A stretch of DNA of 33,544 nt, taken from assembly GCA_028728195.1 (NCBI GenBank), contig JAQYUY010000140.1:1-33544 (forward strand). The letters run 5' to 3'. A program made the translations under genes and the position numbers. Under the pieces are notes generated by a model. The model worked only from the letters and a program-made list of their open reading frames with translations, had not been told where the DNA came from and did no database searches. Position 1 is the stretch's first letter, and every line of letters starts with the position of its first letter. Below are positions 25,442-33,049 of this stretch, piece after piece. Source of the stretch: Endozoicomonas sp. (ex Botrylloides leachii) (GTDB taxonomy: Bacteria > Pseudomonadota > Gammaproteobacteria > Pseudomonadales > Endozoicomonadaceae).

Positions 25442-25536
25442 ATAAACCATCTTTTCTAACTATGCTATTACGCCATCATTCTGTTTTGTGCTGGAGTTTG
25501 ACGATGACAGTAGGTTGTAAAATACAGTTGGTATTA
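25441..25536 (-). repeat. Dispersed palindromic-ended repeat, copy G
   Basis: Short copy (about 96 bp). The left end TATAAACCATCTTTTCTAAC is near-identical to copy B. It contains TTTTGTGCTGGAGTTTGACG as in C and ends TTGTAAAATACAGTTGGTAT. It fills the gap between convergent secB and trmL and overlaps the last codons of trmL. Confidence 0.7.
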
Positions 25537-26010
25537 TTCATCAGACAACATTGCGCCTTCAAAAAGAAGCTGCCGCCAAGACTCATAGACCATAATGGCT
25601 ACGGTATTTGAAAGGTTTAAGCTGCGACTGTTAGGTAACATAGGCAATTTTAACACTTGTTCATCAGGCAAGCTGTTTCGAATAGAGTCGGGTAGACCGC
25701 GAGTTTCAGGGCCAAACATCATCGCATCTCCTTTCTGAAAGATGGTTTTTGTGTAACATGCATGGCCTTTAGTGCTTAAAGCGAATAAGCGTTTTGGTCT
25801 CGCTTGTGTAAGATAGTCACTATAACAATTATAAAGTGTGATATGAGCATATTCATGATAATCCAGCCCTGCCCGCTTAAGTCGTTGATCGTCTAGATTG
25901 AAGCCTAATGGCTTAATTAAATGGAGCTTGAAGCCGGTATTGGCACAAAGGCGGATGATATTACCAGTATTAGGAGGAATTTCAGGCTGATACAAAACAA
26001 CATCAAGCAT
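25534..26010 (-). CDS. trmL: tRNA (cytidine/uridine-34-2'-O)-methyltransferase TrmL
   Basis: SPOUT-class methyltransferase of 158 residues (E. coli TrmL has 157), which methylates the wobble ribose of tRNA-Leu isoacceptors. SPOUT motifs are [20 protein letters not shown] (about 12-31), [11 protein letters not shown] (about 97-107) and [20 protein letters not shown] (about 126-145), which make the knotted SAM site. It acts as a dimer. The ATG at 26008-26010 starts with the family-typical [17 protein letters not shown], though no strong Shine-Dalgarno is visible. It converges on secB and diverges from hslR, a conserved neighbourhood for secB. Its 3' end touches repeat copy G. Confidence 0.95.
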   Translation of the reverse strand: MLDVVLYQPEIPPNTGNIIRLCANTGFKLHLIKPLGFNLDDQRLKRAGLDYHEYAHITLYNCYSDYLTQARPKRLFALSTKGHACYTKTIFQKGDAMMFGPETRGLPDSIRNSLPDEQVLKLPMLPNSRSLNLSNTVAIMVYESWRQLLFEGAMLSDE

Positions 26011-26101
26011 GTAGGCTGCAACTCAAAAAAATAAAGATAAGTCTTCAAAGCTTACAGATATTATAATCCTGTAAACACGTTTAAAACTATATTGGTAACC
26101 A

Positions 26102-26491
26102 ATGCATAAAGTATCAGAAAAAATTCGTCTCGATAAGTGGCTTTGGGCTGCTCGATTTTATAAAACCCGCAATTTGGCTAAAGAGGCTATCAATGGCGGA
26201 AAAGTGTACCTTAATGGCCGCCGATGTAAACCAAGTAAAGAGCCTCAGTTGCAGGATACCCTTAGAATAAGAATAGGATCGGATGAGCGTACAATCATTG
26301 TGATCTCGCTCTCAGATAAACGACAAAAGGCTGAACTGGCTCAGAAATTGTATCGTGAAACAGAGCAAAGCATTGCTTTACGTGAAAAAACAGCCTTAGA
26401 ACGCAAGGTGTTGCCTAACCTTATACCAAGACCAAAACACCGGCCAGATAAGAAAGAGCGCAGACAATTAATAACGCTTAAATCGCACTAA
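26102..26491 (+). CDS. hslR: Heat shock protein 15 (HslR), ribosome recycling factor
   Basis: 129-residue RNA-binding protein (E. coli Hsp15 has 133) that binds free 50S subunits carrying nascent chains. The S4 domain covers about 8-60: EKIRLDKWLWAARFYKTRNL, then GGKVYLNGRRCKPSKEP. A basic C-terminal tail follows (LIPRPKHRPDKKERRQ), typical of the family. The ATG at 26102 is the family start, with only a weak upstream signal. The gene stands alone and converges on dnaB. No heat-shock promoter could be assigned from sequence. Confidence 0.93.
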   Translation: MHKVSEKIRLDKWLWAARFYKTRNLAKEAINGGKVYLNGRRCKPSKEPQLQDTLRIRIGSDERTIIVISLSDKRQKAELAQKLYRETEQSIALREKTALERKVLPNLIPRPKHRPDKKERRQLITLKSH

Positions 26492-26523
26492 CGTGATACC
26501 TATTTATAACAAGGCAATAACAA

Positions 26524-27930
26524 TTACTCATCATTAAGGTGAGCATACGCATCCGGCGCTAGGTTTTCAAAGCGCGTGTATTTGCCTATAAAAGCTAGTC
26601 TAACGCTACCAATAGGCCCATTACGTTGCTTACCTATAATAATTTCACCAATGCCTTTGTACTCTGTGTCAGGGTTATAGACCTCATCACGATAGATAAA
26701 CATAATAACATCAGCATCTTGCTCAATTGCTCCCGACTCTCGTAAATCAGAATTTACTGGCCGCTTATTAGGGCGTTGTTCAAGAGAACGGTTGAGCTGA
26801 GAAAGCGCAACTACCGGAACATTAAATTCTTTGGCTATCGCTTTTAGGGAGCGGGATATTTCTGAAATTTCATTAGTTCGCCCTTCGCTAAACCCTGGAA
26901 TTTGCATCAATTGTAAATAGTCCACCATAATCAAGCCAACATCACCGTGCTCGCGAACAATCCGGCGAATGCGTGAGCGCACTTCCTGTGGGCTGATACT
27001 TGCGGTATCGTCAATGAACAACTTTTTATCTTTAAGCCGCTCGACGGCTGATAATAGCTTTGGCCAATCATCTTCTTCTAGCTGACCGTTTCTTGTTTTT
27101 GACTGATCAATGCGACCCAGTGATGACAGCATACGCATCATCAATTGTTCACTGGGCATTTCAAGGCTAAATACCACCACCGCTTTTTTTTCAGAAGCTA
27201 ACAGCGCATTTTCCACAAGGTTCATGGCTAACGTAGTTTTACCCATAGATGGTCGAGCGGCAACAATGATAAGGTCAGACGGTTGCAAGCCCGATGTCAT
27301 TTTATCTAGATCAGCAAAGCCTGTAGTGGTTCCAGTAATAGCATCTCCGGCATTAAAAAGCTCATCAATTTTTTTTACTGTTTTATCCAAAATCTCACGA
27401 ATACCCACAGGACCACCTGAGGCAGGGCGATCTTCAGAAATATTAAAGACCAGTCTTTCAGCTTCATCTAAAATAGTTTGACTGTCGCGTCCCTCAGGGT
27501 TGTAAGCTCGATCAGCAATTTTCTGACTGGCGCTAATCAATTGCCTAACCATAGAACGTTCGTAGATAATCTCAGCATAAGCACGAATATTAGCGATACT
27601 AGGTACATCGTCTACAAGTTCAGTGAGATAAACCAACCCGCCAGCGGTGTCCAGCTGCCTATTGTTTTTTAACCATTCACCCAGTGTGAGAGGGTCAAAA
27701 GGTTTGTTTTCAGCAGATAGTTGTGAAATAGCTTCATAAATCAAACGATGCCTTGGATGGTAAAAATCTGCGGCTGTTATTTTATCAACGACGTGATCCC
27801 ATCCTTGATTATCTAGCATTAATCCGCCCAGCACGGACTGCTCAGCTTGAATCGAGTGTGGCGGAACCTTAATCGAAGCCATTGCTTCGTCAACAGGCAA
27901 CTCTCGTTCTTGGGGTAGTGCTTCGAACAT
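26524..27930 (-). CDS. dnaB: Replicative DNA helicase DnaB
   Basis: Hexameric 5'-3' helicase of 468 residues, normal length. The N-terminal domain opens after a short leader with KVPPHSIQAEQSVLGGLMLD (about 21-40). The RecA-like ATPase domain has Walker A AARPSMGKTTLAM (about 225-237), Walker B VGLIMVDYLQLM, and the DnaB motifs SLEMPSEQLMMRML and PVVALSQLNRSLEQRPNKRP near the C-terminus, with the arginine-rich end. It works with DnaG at 10-12 kb. The ATG at 27930 has no strong Shine-Dalgarno, but N-terminal length fits the family. It converges on hslR; rplI/rpsR, frequent neighbours elsewhere, are not here. No intein is present. Confidence 0.98.
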   Translation of the reverse strand: MFEALPQERELPVDEAMASIKVPPHSIQAEQSVLGGLMLDNQGWDHVVDKITAADFYHPRHRLIYEAISQLSAENKPFDPLTLGEWLKNNRQLDTAGGLVYLTELVDDVPSIANIRAYAEIIYERSMVRQLISASQKIADRAYNPEGRDSQTILDEAERLVFNISEDRPASGGPVGIREILDKTVKKIDELFNAGDAITGTTTGFADLDKMTSGLQPSDLIIVAARPSMGKTTLAMNLVENALLASEKKAVVVFSLEMPSEQLMMRMLSSLGRIDQSKTRNGQLEEDDWPKLLSAVERLKDKKLFIDDTASISPQEVRSRIRRIVREHGDVGLIMVDYLQLMQIPGFSEGRTNEISEISRSLKAIAKEFNVPVVALSQLNRSLEQRPNKRPVNSDLRESGAIEQDADVIMFIYRDEVYNPDTEYKGIGEIIIGKQRNGPIGSVRLAFIGKYTRFENLAPDAYAHLNDE

Positions 27931-28301
27931 GATAATTATCTAAAAGACTAGAAAATATAATTAGAAGAATAACCTGTAACACTTAGCTATAAAAGGCTAG
28001 GGCACATAAAGTCATATCGAAAAATACGTAAAAGTGTATACACTAGACACACCACTGAAACTAACTTGCTGCAATCACGGACAACTTTATTGATTTAGGT
28101 TACGTAAAATGTTCAGTTGACCCTGAATCTGACAAAGGAGGTAATATCAATCTTGTCAATACTATTGATATCAATGCCTATTAAATCTCAAGATGCTATG
28201 AGGCATCAACTGAAGAAAGGCTAAAAGCTTACACGCAGCAAGCAGCCTAGATAAGTAAAGACAAGCAATAAACTAACCCTTTGAAATGCAAAGGTGTAAA
28301 A
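27931..28301. other. dnaB upstream / zapA downstream region
   Basis: 371 bases with no supported gene. 6S RNA often lies downstream of zapA, but I could not see its conserved open-bubble structure here. AAGGAGG at 28135-28141 is a perfect Shine-Dalgarno sequence with no ORF of any length after it, suggesting a decayed gene. Confidence 0.4.
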
Positions 28302-28610
28302 TTAACATCCCACTGAATCCAGTGCTTGATTTAGCTTACCAAGCAATTGTTCTATTTCTTGTTGCGTTACATGCTGTTCATTATCCGTTTTTCTGCGACA
28401 GATAAGAAGCTCGTGACTGATATTCAGAGCAGCCATTACTGCAATACGCTCAAGACCTATGACCTTGCCACCGGTGCGAATATCTTTCATTTTTTCATTC
28501 AGATAATGGGCAGCATCAATAAGTGCTGCACGCTCTTTGGCGCAGCAGTTGACTCTGTACTCTTTATCTAGCAATTTAACAACAACGGCCGATGCTGTTT
28601 CTGTCATCAC
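28302..28610 (-). CDS. zapA: Cell division protein ZapA
   Basis: 102-residue FtsZ-ring stabiliser. Signs are the N-terminal VVVKLLDKEYRVNC strand pair, the conserved helix around LIDAAHYLNEKMKDIR (about 30-46), ERIAVMAALNISHELL (about 54-69), and a coiled-coil C-terminus (EIEQLLGKLNQALDS). The ATG codon overlaps the stop of the upstream coiled-coil gene (ATGA), so the two are translationally coupled. The divergent neighbour is ygfB, the arrangement found in most gammaproteobacteria. It is cytoplasmic, bridging FtsZ filaments. Confidence 0.93.
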   Translation of the reverse strand: MMTETASAVVVKLLDKEYRVNCCAKERAALIDAAHYLNEKMKDIRTGGKVIGLERIAVMAALNISHELLICRRKTDNEQHVTQQEIEQLLGKLNQALDSVGC

Positions 28611-28813
28611 TCTTGCTCCAGTGTCTTTAAACTGCTGATCATAGCTTCAACTCGAGCCCGGGCAATAGCATTTTTCCCTATTAATTGTTGCCGCTCTGCT
28701 TGCAGTCGTTCCTCTCTGGCACGTAATTGCGCATTTTGCTTTTTGAGCTTTTGGCAAAGTGAAAGGAGGTTTTCAATTTTCTGGTCCAATGCGCTGAAAT
28801 TGGGAGTATCCAT
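28607..28813 (-). CDS. ZapB-like coiled-coil protein (TIGR02449 type)
   Basis: 68-residue, almost wholly coiled-coil protein: LDQKIENLLSLCQKLKKQNA then QLRAREERLQAERQQLIGKN. Length and position directly upstream of zapA match the small TIGR02449 family, often regarded as a cell-division partner related in form to ZapB. The start is the ATG at 28811-28813, with AGGA five bases upstream; the frame runs 21 codons further without support. Its stop overlaps the zapA start by four bases. A link to the Z-ring is inferred from this coupling. Confidence 0.85.
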   Translation of the reverse strand: MDTPNFSALDQKIENLLSLCQKLKKQNAQLRAREERLQAERQQLIGKNAIARARVEAMISSLKTLEQE

Positions 28814-29170
28814 AGCATCCTGAAAAGTAGGTTCTTGGTCTTTACTATAGCTTGAAGAAAATGTCAGAACAATCATCTGATCTTTTTTGATGGCTCATCA
28901 ACTCACTCTGGCGATTATACTCAGCTTATACTAATCGTGCTTTCTAACTCTCCTAATAAGCATGGATAGCCCGACGTTATAACAAGACAGAATAACGAGT
29001 AATAGTAGAGCTATCGTGAAGAGTTACAACGCAGAGCTGGTGTTTGGATGATCAGCGCAAGAGCGTAGTGAGAAACGATGATTGGTATAAAAAGTAAATA
29101 TCAATAATCTAAGGGCGCTTGATGTTTTTATAGTATGATCAATACAGAATTAAATGGAAGGAGTGACAGC
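28814..29170. other. Divergent zapA/ygfB control region containing repeat H
   Basis: About 357 bases that must hold promoters for the zapA pair (minus) and for ygfB-ubiH (plus). Nearly half is repeat copy H, so an inserted element lies inside the control region. No tRNA or 6S-like RNA is seen. Confidence 0.45.
28927..29089 (+). repeat. Dispersed palindromic-ended repeat, copy H (reference copy)
   Basis: The most complete copy: 163 bp flanked by TATA on both sides. The left end is TATACTAATCGTGCTTTCTA and the right end is GAGAAACGATGATTGGTATA, roughly inverse. The middle contains AACGAGTAATAGTAGAGCTA then TCGTGAAGAGTTACAACGCA and GAGCTGGTGTTTGG, the blocks recovered in reverse in copy C. No ORF. 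The flanking TA could be a target-site duplication of the kind left by IS630/Tc1-like elements (inference). Confidence 0.75.
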
Positions 29171-29749
29171 TTGAGCAACGAACGACCAGATAATAAGCGT
29201 GTGAGTTTTGATCAACTGGCTGACCAATTTGTAGAAATGGGCTGTAATAATCACCCTTCTGAGATTCATGGCCTGTTATGCGGACAATTAGCTGCGGGAT
29301 TGCGCTTATCAGAGGATGAAAGGCTACAACAACTTGCTGAATTATCTGCTTGCGAAACATTCAGCAGTGACTGTAAAGTTATTCTTAATGACCTGTATAC
29401 CACAACGCTTTCGCAACTGAAGCAGCAAGCGAGTACGTTTCTTTTATTAGTGCCTGATGAAGATGAAGCGCTACCGCAGCAAGTTGAAGCATTAGCTATA
29501 TGGTGTACCTCTTTTCTCTCGGGTTTTGGTGAGGGCTCACTAAAACATAAGCTCAGTAAAGACGCCGAAGAAATACTAAAAGATTTATCTGAAATTGCTC
29601 AGATTCAGAGTGATATTGATAGTACTAAAGAAGCTGAACGTCATTTTTTAGCGATCAGTGAGTATGTACGCACGACGGTGATGGTGATCTTTCTGGAAAT
29701 AAACCGACCACCACAACCAATAAGTTCTTTTTCTAAAACAATACACTAA
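29171..29749 (+). CDS. ygfB: YgfB family (UPF0149) protein
   Basis: 192-residue protein, exactly the length of E. coli YgfB. Conserved parts are VEMGCNNHPSEIHGLLCGQL (about 23-42), FLLLVPDEDEALPQQVEALA and the IWCTSFLSGFGEG segment (about 127-139). I start at the TTG at 29171, because GGAAGGAG (29156-29163) lies seven bases before it. The in-frame ATG at 29135 has no ribosome binding site and adds twelve unconserved residues. It is cytoplasmic. In Pseudomonas aeruginosa YgfB is reported to modulate expression of ampDh3 and beta-lactam resistance; whether that applies here is unknown. ubiH follows 14 bases later; pepP, usual between them, is absent. Confidence 0.9.
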   Translation: MSNERPDNKRVSFDQLADQFVEMGCNNHPSEIHGLLCGQLAAGLRLSEDERLQQLAELSACETFSSDCKVILNDLYTTTLSQLKQQASTFLLLVPDEDEALPQQVEALAIWCTSFLSGFGEGSLKHKLSKDAEEILKDLSEIAQIQSDIDSTKEAERHFLAISEYVRTTVMVIFLEINRPPQPISSFSKTIH

Positions 29750-29763
29750 TTCAAGAGGCTATA

Positions 29764-30996
29764 GTGAGCCAGCAGTATGATGTATTAATCATTGGCGGCG
29801 GATTAGTCGGCGCCACATTAGCCTGCGCTCTTGAGCCATTAGCATGCTTGCAAGGGCTTAAGATTGCAATTGTTGAACCACGTCCTGTTGACCAACCTCA
29901 GTCCAGACCGCCGAGCTTTGATGCGCGTTCTTCTGCACTCTCTTATGGGACAATACAAGCCTATGAAAAGCTGGGATTATGGTCTTCACTGGCAGGTCAT
30001 GCTGAGTCAATCAAACAAGTACACGTATCTGATCGTGGGCACTTTGGTATGACTAGGCTAAGCCACAAGAAAGAAGGTGTTCCGGCTTTGGGTTATGTTA
30101 TTGATAACTTTAAATTAGGTGAAGTACTGCTTGATAGATTGCGCTGCTATAGAAAAAAACAAACCTTAACGCTATATAGTCCTGCAGAAGTAACCCAACT
30201 CAATCCAACCGCTGGTTCAATGCTTGTTACGCTGTTGGATAGCACAAAAAAACAACATGATATAAAGGCGTCTCTGGTCGTGCTAGCAGATGGTGGCCGC
30301 TCGGGGTTAATGGCACAAATTGGCATAATACGCGACACTCATGATTATGGCCAACACGCCCTGATTGCTAATATAACAACAGACAAACCCCACGAAGGCG
30401 TTGCCTATGAACGCTTTAGCCGTAATGGCCCCATGGCCTTGCTACCGAAAAAATCACTTATTGATAAACCTGAGGCAAGTCTTTATGGTCTGGTCTGGAC
30501 ATTATCTGAAGATGAAATAAATGACGTAATATCTATGAAGGCTTCGGCTGTTATTAAAAAACTGCAAGATAGCTTTGGCTATCGAGCTGGGCGCTTTCTT
30601 CAGATTGGTCACAGAGACAGCTACCCTTTGATCATGGGCATTGCACGGGAGCAAATCCGACCTAACCTTGTTGTGCTGGGCAATGCCGCTCATACTGTTC
30701 ATCCGGTAGCAGGGCAAGGGTATAATCTTGCTATTCGTGATGTAATGTCACTTGCTAATACAATAAAAGCAGCGGTGATAGATAGAGCCTCGGTAGGTGA
30801 TTTACATCGCCTAATGACCTACCTGCAAAAACAGGAGGCTGACCAAAAGCGTGTAGTGGCATTTTGTGATAACTTGATCAACGCCTTTTCTAAAAATAAG
30901 CTGCCTACTGTCATGGCTAGGAATATGTGTTTGTTGGGACTTGATTTCAGTAGCCAACTTAAAAGTCATTTCACTAAAGCAGCAATGGGGCTTTAG
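29764..30996 (+). CDS. ubiH: 2-octaprenyl-6-methoxyphenol hydroxylase UbiH
   Basis: FAD-dependent monooxygenase of ubiquinone synthesis (hydroxylation at ring position 1), 410 residues. The N-terminal FAD loop is DVLIIGGGLVGATLACALE. The central NAD(P)H/FAD motif is ADGGRSGLMAQIG (about 178-190). The second FAD motif reads LGNAAHTVHPVAGQGYNLAI (about 304-323). The GNAA form, with Asn in place of the usual Asp, is characteristic of UbiH among its paralogues and decides the name. The start is a GTG at 29764 with AAGAGG upstream. It lies 14 bases after ygfB and precedes ubiI by 101 bases on the same strand. It likely acts in the soluble Ubi complex. Confidence 0.92.
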   Translation: MSQQYDVLIIGGGLVGATLACALEPLACLQGLKIAIVEPRPVDQPQSRPPSFDARSSALSYGTIQAYEKLGLWSSLAGHAESIKQVHVSDRGHFGMTRLSHKKEGVPALGYVIDNFKLGEVLLDRLRCYRKKQTLTLYSPAEVTQLNPTAGSMLVTLLDSTKKQHDIKASLVVLADGGRSGLMAQIGIIRDTHDYGQHALIANITTDKPHEGVAYERFSRNGPMALLPKKSLIDKPEASLYGLVWTLSEDEINDVISMKASAVIKKLQDSFGYRAGRFLQIGHRDSYPLIMGIAREQIRPNLVVLGNAAHTVHPVAGQGYNLAIRDVMSLANTIKAAVIDRASVGDLHRLMTYLQKQEADQKRVVAFCDNLINAFSKNKLPTVMARNMCLLGLDFSSQLKSHFTKAAMGL

Positions 30997-31097
30997 CCAC
31001 ATATCATGGTTTATATTGCGCAAATGCATTGTATAGATTTCTTGCCATGTTCACTGCGACGATGAGAATGCACAGCTGGCATAAGGAGTAGATAAAG

Positions 31098-32351
31098 GTG
31101 GAACAATTTGATGTTGTTATCATAGGTGGGGGCATGGTGGGTGCATCGCTTGCACTTGCTCTCTCGGCCTCAACGACAAACGCACTACGCATTGCGCTTA
31201 TTGATCAAGGCTCATTAACAGCAACACCTATCAAGTCAACTACCCCTTTTTTCCCCAAAGTGAGTGCTCTAACAGAAGCATCAGTAAACCTCTTTAAAAA
31301 TCTCAGGGCCTGGTCAGGTATGATCAGTCAGCGAATTTGCCCTTACCATTACATGAAAATATGGGACAGTGAAGGCACGGGCGAGATTGGATTTGATACC
31401 TCTGGTACTACCGCAGAAGCCCTAGGTTACATCGTTGAAAATTGCGTAATAAGCAATGCGTTATTAGCTAGATTAAAAGAAACAGCGGTCAAACTTTACC
31501 CTTGGGAAACAGAGCTGACTTTTCAACTTGATGGCCAAAGTAACATGGTAACACTGACTGATGGCCAAACATTGCAAAGCACGCTATTAGTGGCCGCTGA
31601 TGGCGCTGAATCTCAACTTAGACAAACAGCTAATATTCCCCTGTCGCAAAAAGACTACCTTCATCATGCAATTGTGACAACCGTAGAGACCGAACATTAC
31701 CATCAGGATACCGCGTGGCAAGTATTTCTTAACGCAGGCCCCCTTGCATTCTTACCGTTGACAGGAAGAAGGAACAAGCATTATTGCTCCGTTGTTTGGT
31801 CTTTGATTCCAGATCAGGCGGATCAAATCATGGCGCTCAATACTGACAAATTTTGCAAAGAGATAGGCAAAGCATTTGAGCAAAAACTTGGTAAAGTAGT
31901 TCATGCAGAGCCTCGTTTTTACTTTCCCCTACGCCAACGTCATGCCTTGCATTATTACCGTAACAACGTCGTGCTGGTGGGTGACGCTGCCCATACCATT
32001 CACCCACTAGCAGGGCAGGGCGCAAATCTCGGTTTTATGGATGTGGCTATTCTTACTGAAGAGCTAAAACGGGCAATACATCGTCATGATGATATAGGTG
32101 CCAGCCATATTCTTAGTCGATACCAGCGTCGTAGGAAAGGCCATAATCTACTGATGATGGAAGCTATGAGAGGGTTTCAAAACTTATTTGCAGCAGATAA
32201 TATACGTATCCGGTGGTTAAGAAATTCCGGTATGAGAGCGGTGAATCAGTTGCCTTTAATCAAACAGTCACTTGTTCGAAAAGCAATGGGAATAACAGGC
32301 GACATACCTGAGCTAATGGCGCCTACTACTTTATTCAGTGAAGGTTCATAA
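31098..32351 (+). CDS. ubiI: Ubiquinone monooxygenase UbiI (VisC)
   Basis: FAD-dependent hydroxylase, 417 residues, for the position-5 hydroxylation in ubiquinone synthesis. Motifs are DVVIIGGGMVGASLALALS at the N-terminus, AADGAESQLRQ (about 166-176), and VGDAAHTIHPLAGQGANLGF (about 294-313), close to E. coli VisC/UbiI. The start is a GTG at 31098 with AGGAG (31084-31088) upstream. The order ubiH-ubiI matches E. coli. Its stop codon (TAA, 32349-32351) overlaps the first bases of an IS1-type element, so the last codons could have been changed by the insertion, but the length is near normal (E. coli 400). Confidence 0.92.
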   Translation: MEQFDVVIIGGGMVGASLALALSASTTNALRIALIDQGSLTATPIKSTTPFFPKVSALTEASVNLFKNLRAWSGMISQRICPYHYMKIWDSEGTGEIGFDTSGTTAEALGYIVENCVISNALLARLKETAVKLYPWETELTFQLDGQSNMVTLTDGQTLQSTLLVAADGAESQLRQTANIPLSQKDYLHHAIVTTVETEHYHQDTAWQVFLNAGPLAFLPLTGRRNKHYCSVVWSLIPDQADQIMALNTDKFCKEIGKAFEQKLGKVVHAEPRFYFPLRQRHALHYYRNNVVLVGDAAHTIHPLAGQGANLGFMDVAILTEELKRAIHRHDDIGASHILSRYQRRRKGHNLLMMEAMRGFQNLFAADNIRIRWLRNSGMRAVNQLPLIKQSLVRKAMGITGDIPELMAPTTLFSEGS

Positions 32352-33045
32352 GAGTTGATAGCCCTCAACTTTAGCAAAACCTGCTACGGTTGTAGATTTT
32401 TTTTGTAGCATTATGGCTCTTGTTAAAGTTATATGTATTCACTGTCGTAAATCAGATGATATTGTCAAAAATGGTAAGGCAAGATCAGGTTTTCAAAGGT
32501 TTCTCTGCCGTTGTTGTAATAAAACCTTTCAGCGTGATTACCTCTACAGCGTTAACCAGCCTGGAACCCATGAGCAGGTTGTTCAGCTCACTCATTTAAA
32601 AACTATCACCACCATCTGTAACAGAACTTCCATTTGAAAATGAAAAGGTTCAGCTGATCTGTGAGATGGATGAACAATGGTCATTCGTAGGGAGTAAGAA
32701 AAATAAACGCTGGCTTTGGTATGCATGGGAACCACGATTTAAGCGGATCATTGCACACGCTTTTGGTCGTAGAACAGATGCAACTCTGAAAAAGCTACTC
32801 AAGCTACTCAAGCCCTATCGGTTTAAGTTTTTCTGCACTGATCAGTGGCAGTCATACGCGAAGTACTTGCCAGAAGAGCGACATATTATAGGTAAGCGCT
32901 TTACTCAGCGTATAGAGCGGCAAAACCTCAATTTTAGAACACGATTGAAGCGGTTGTGCCGTCGATCTATCTGCTTTTCAAGATCAGGAGAAGTTCATGA
33001 CAAAGTAATCGGCGAGTTTATATACCGAGAGCACTATCAACTCTT
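32350..33045 (+). mobile_element. IS1-family insertion sequence, internally deleted
   Basis: About 696 bp bounded by inverted repeats: AAGAGTTGATAGCCCTC at 32350-32366 and the inverse of AAGAGTTGATAGTGCTC at 33029-33045 (15 of 17 match). Inside lie insA and insB-type frames. IS1 is normally about 770 bp; roughly 90 bp appear lost from the end of insA. No clear 8-9 bp target duplication is visible outside the repeats. The left end overlaps the ubiI stop and the right end supplies the stop of the ankyrin gene. Confidence 0.85.
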
Positions 33046-33049
33046 CTGA
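32413..33049 (+). pseudogene. IS1 transposase InsA-InsB', deleted in the HTH region
   Basis: InsA (32413-32637) keeps its zinc-finger half (CIHCRKSDDIVKNG..CRCCNKTF) and QPGTHEQVVQLTH, then jumps straight to HLK. The helix-turn-helix segment that normally lies between is missing. After a short A-run the -1 frame reads KLSPPSVTELPFENEKVQLI then CEMDEQWSFVG, so the InsA-to-InsB' frameshift arrangement of IS1 survives. InsB holds the DDE-type residues in CEMDEQW, FFCTDQWQSYA and QRIERQNLNF and ends at a TGA at 33047-33049. The catalytic part looks whole, but loss of the DNA-binding helix should inactivate it. Confidence 0.8.

Noticed and set aside
23920..28165. Similar words TTTGACCCCGAAGCAGAC (about 23928) and TTGACCCTGAATCTGAC (about 28119)
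   Set aside because: The match is under 20 bases and does not extend on either side; likely chance.
27931..28301. Possible 6S RNA downstream of zapA
   Set aside because: The position fits, but I could not find the long closing stem or the central bubble by eye.
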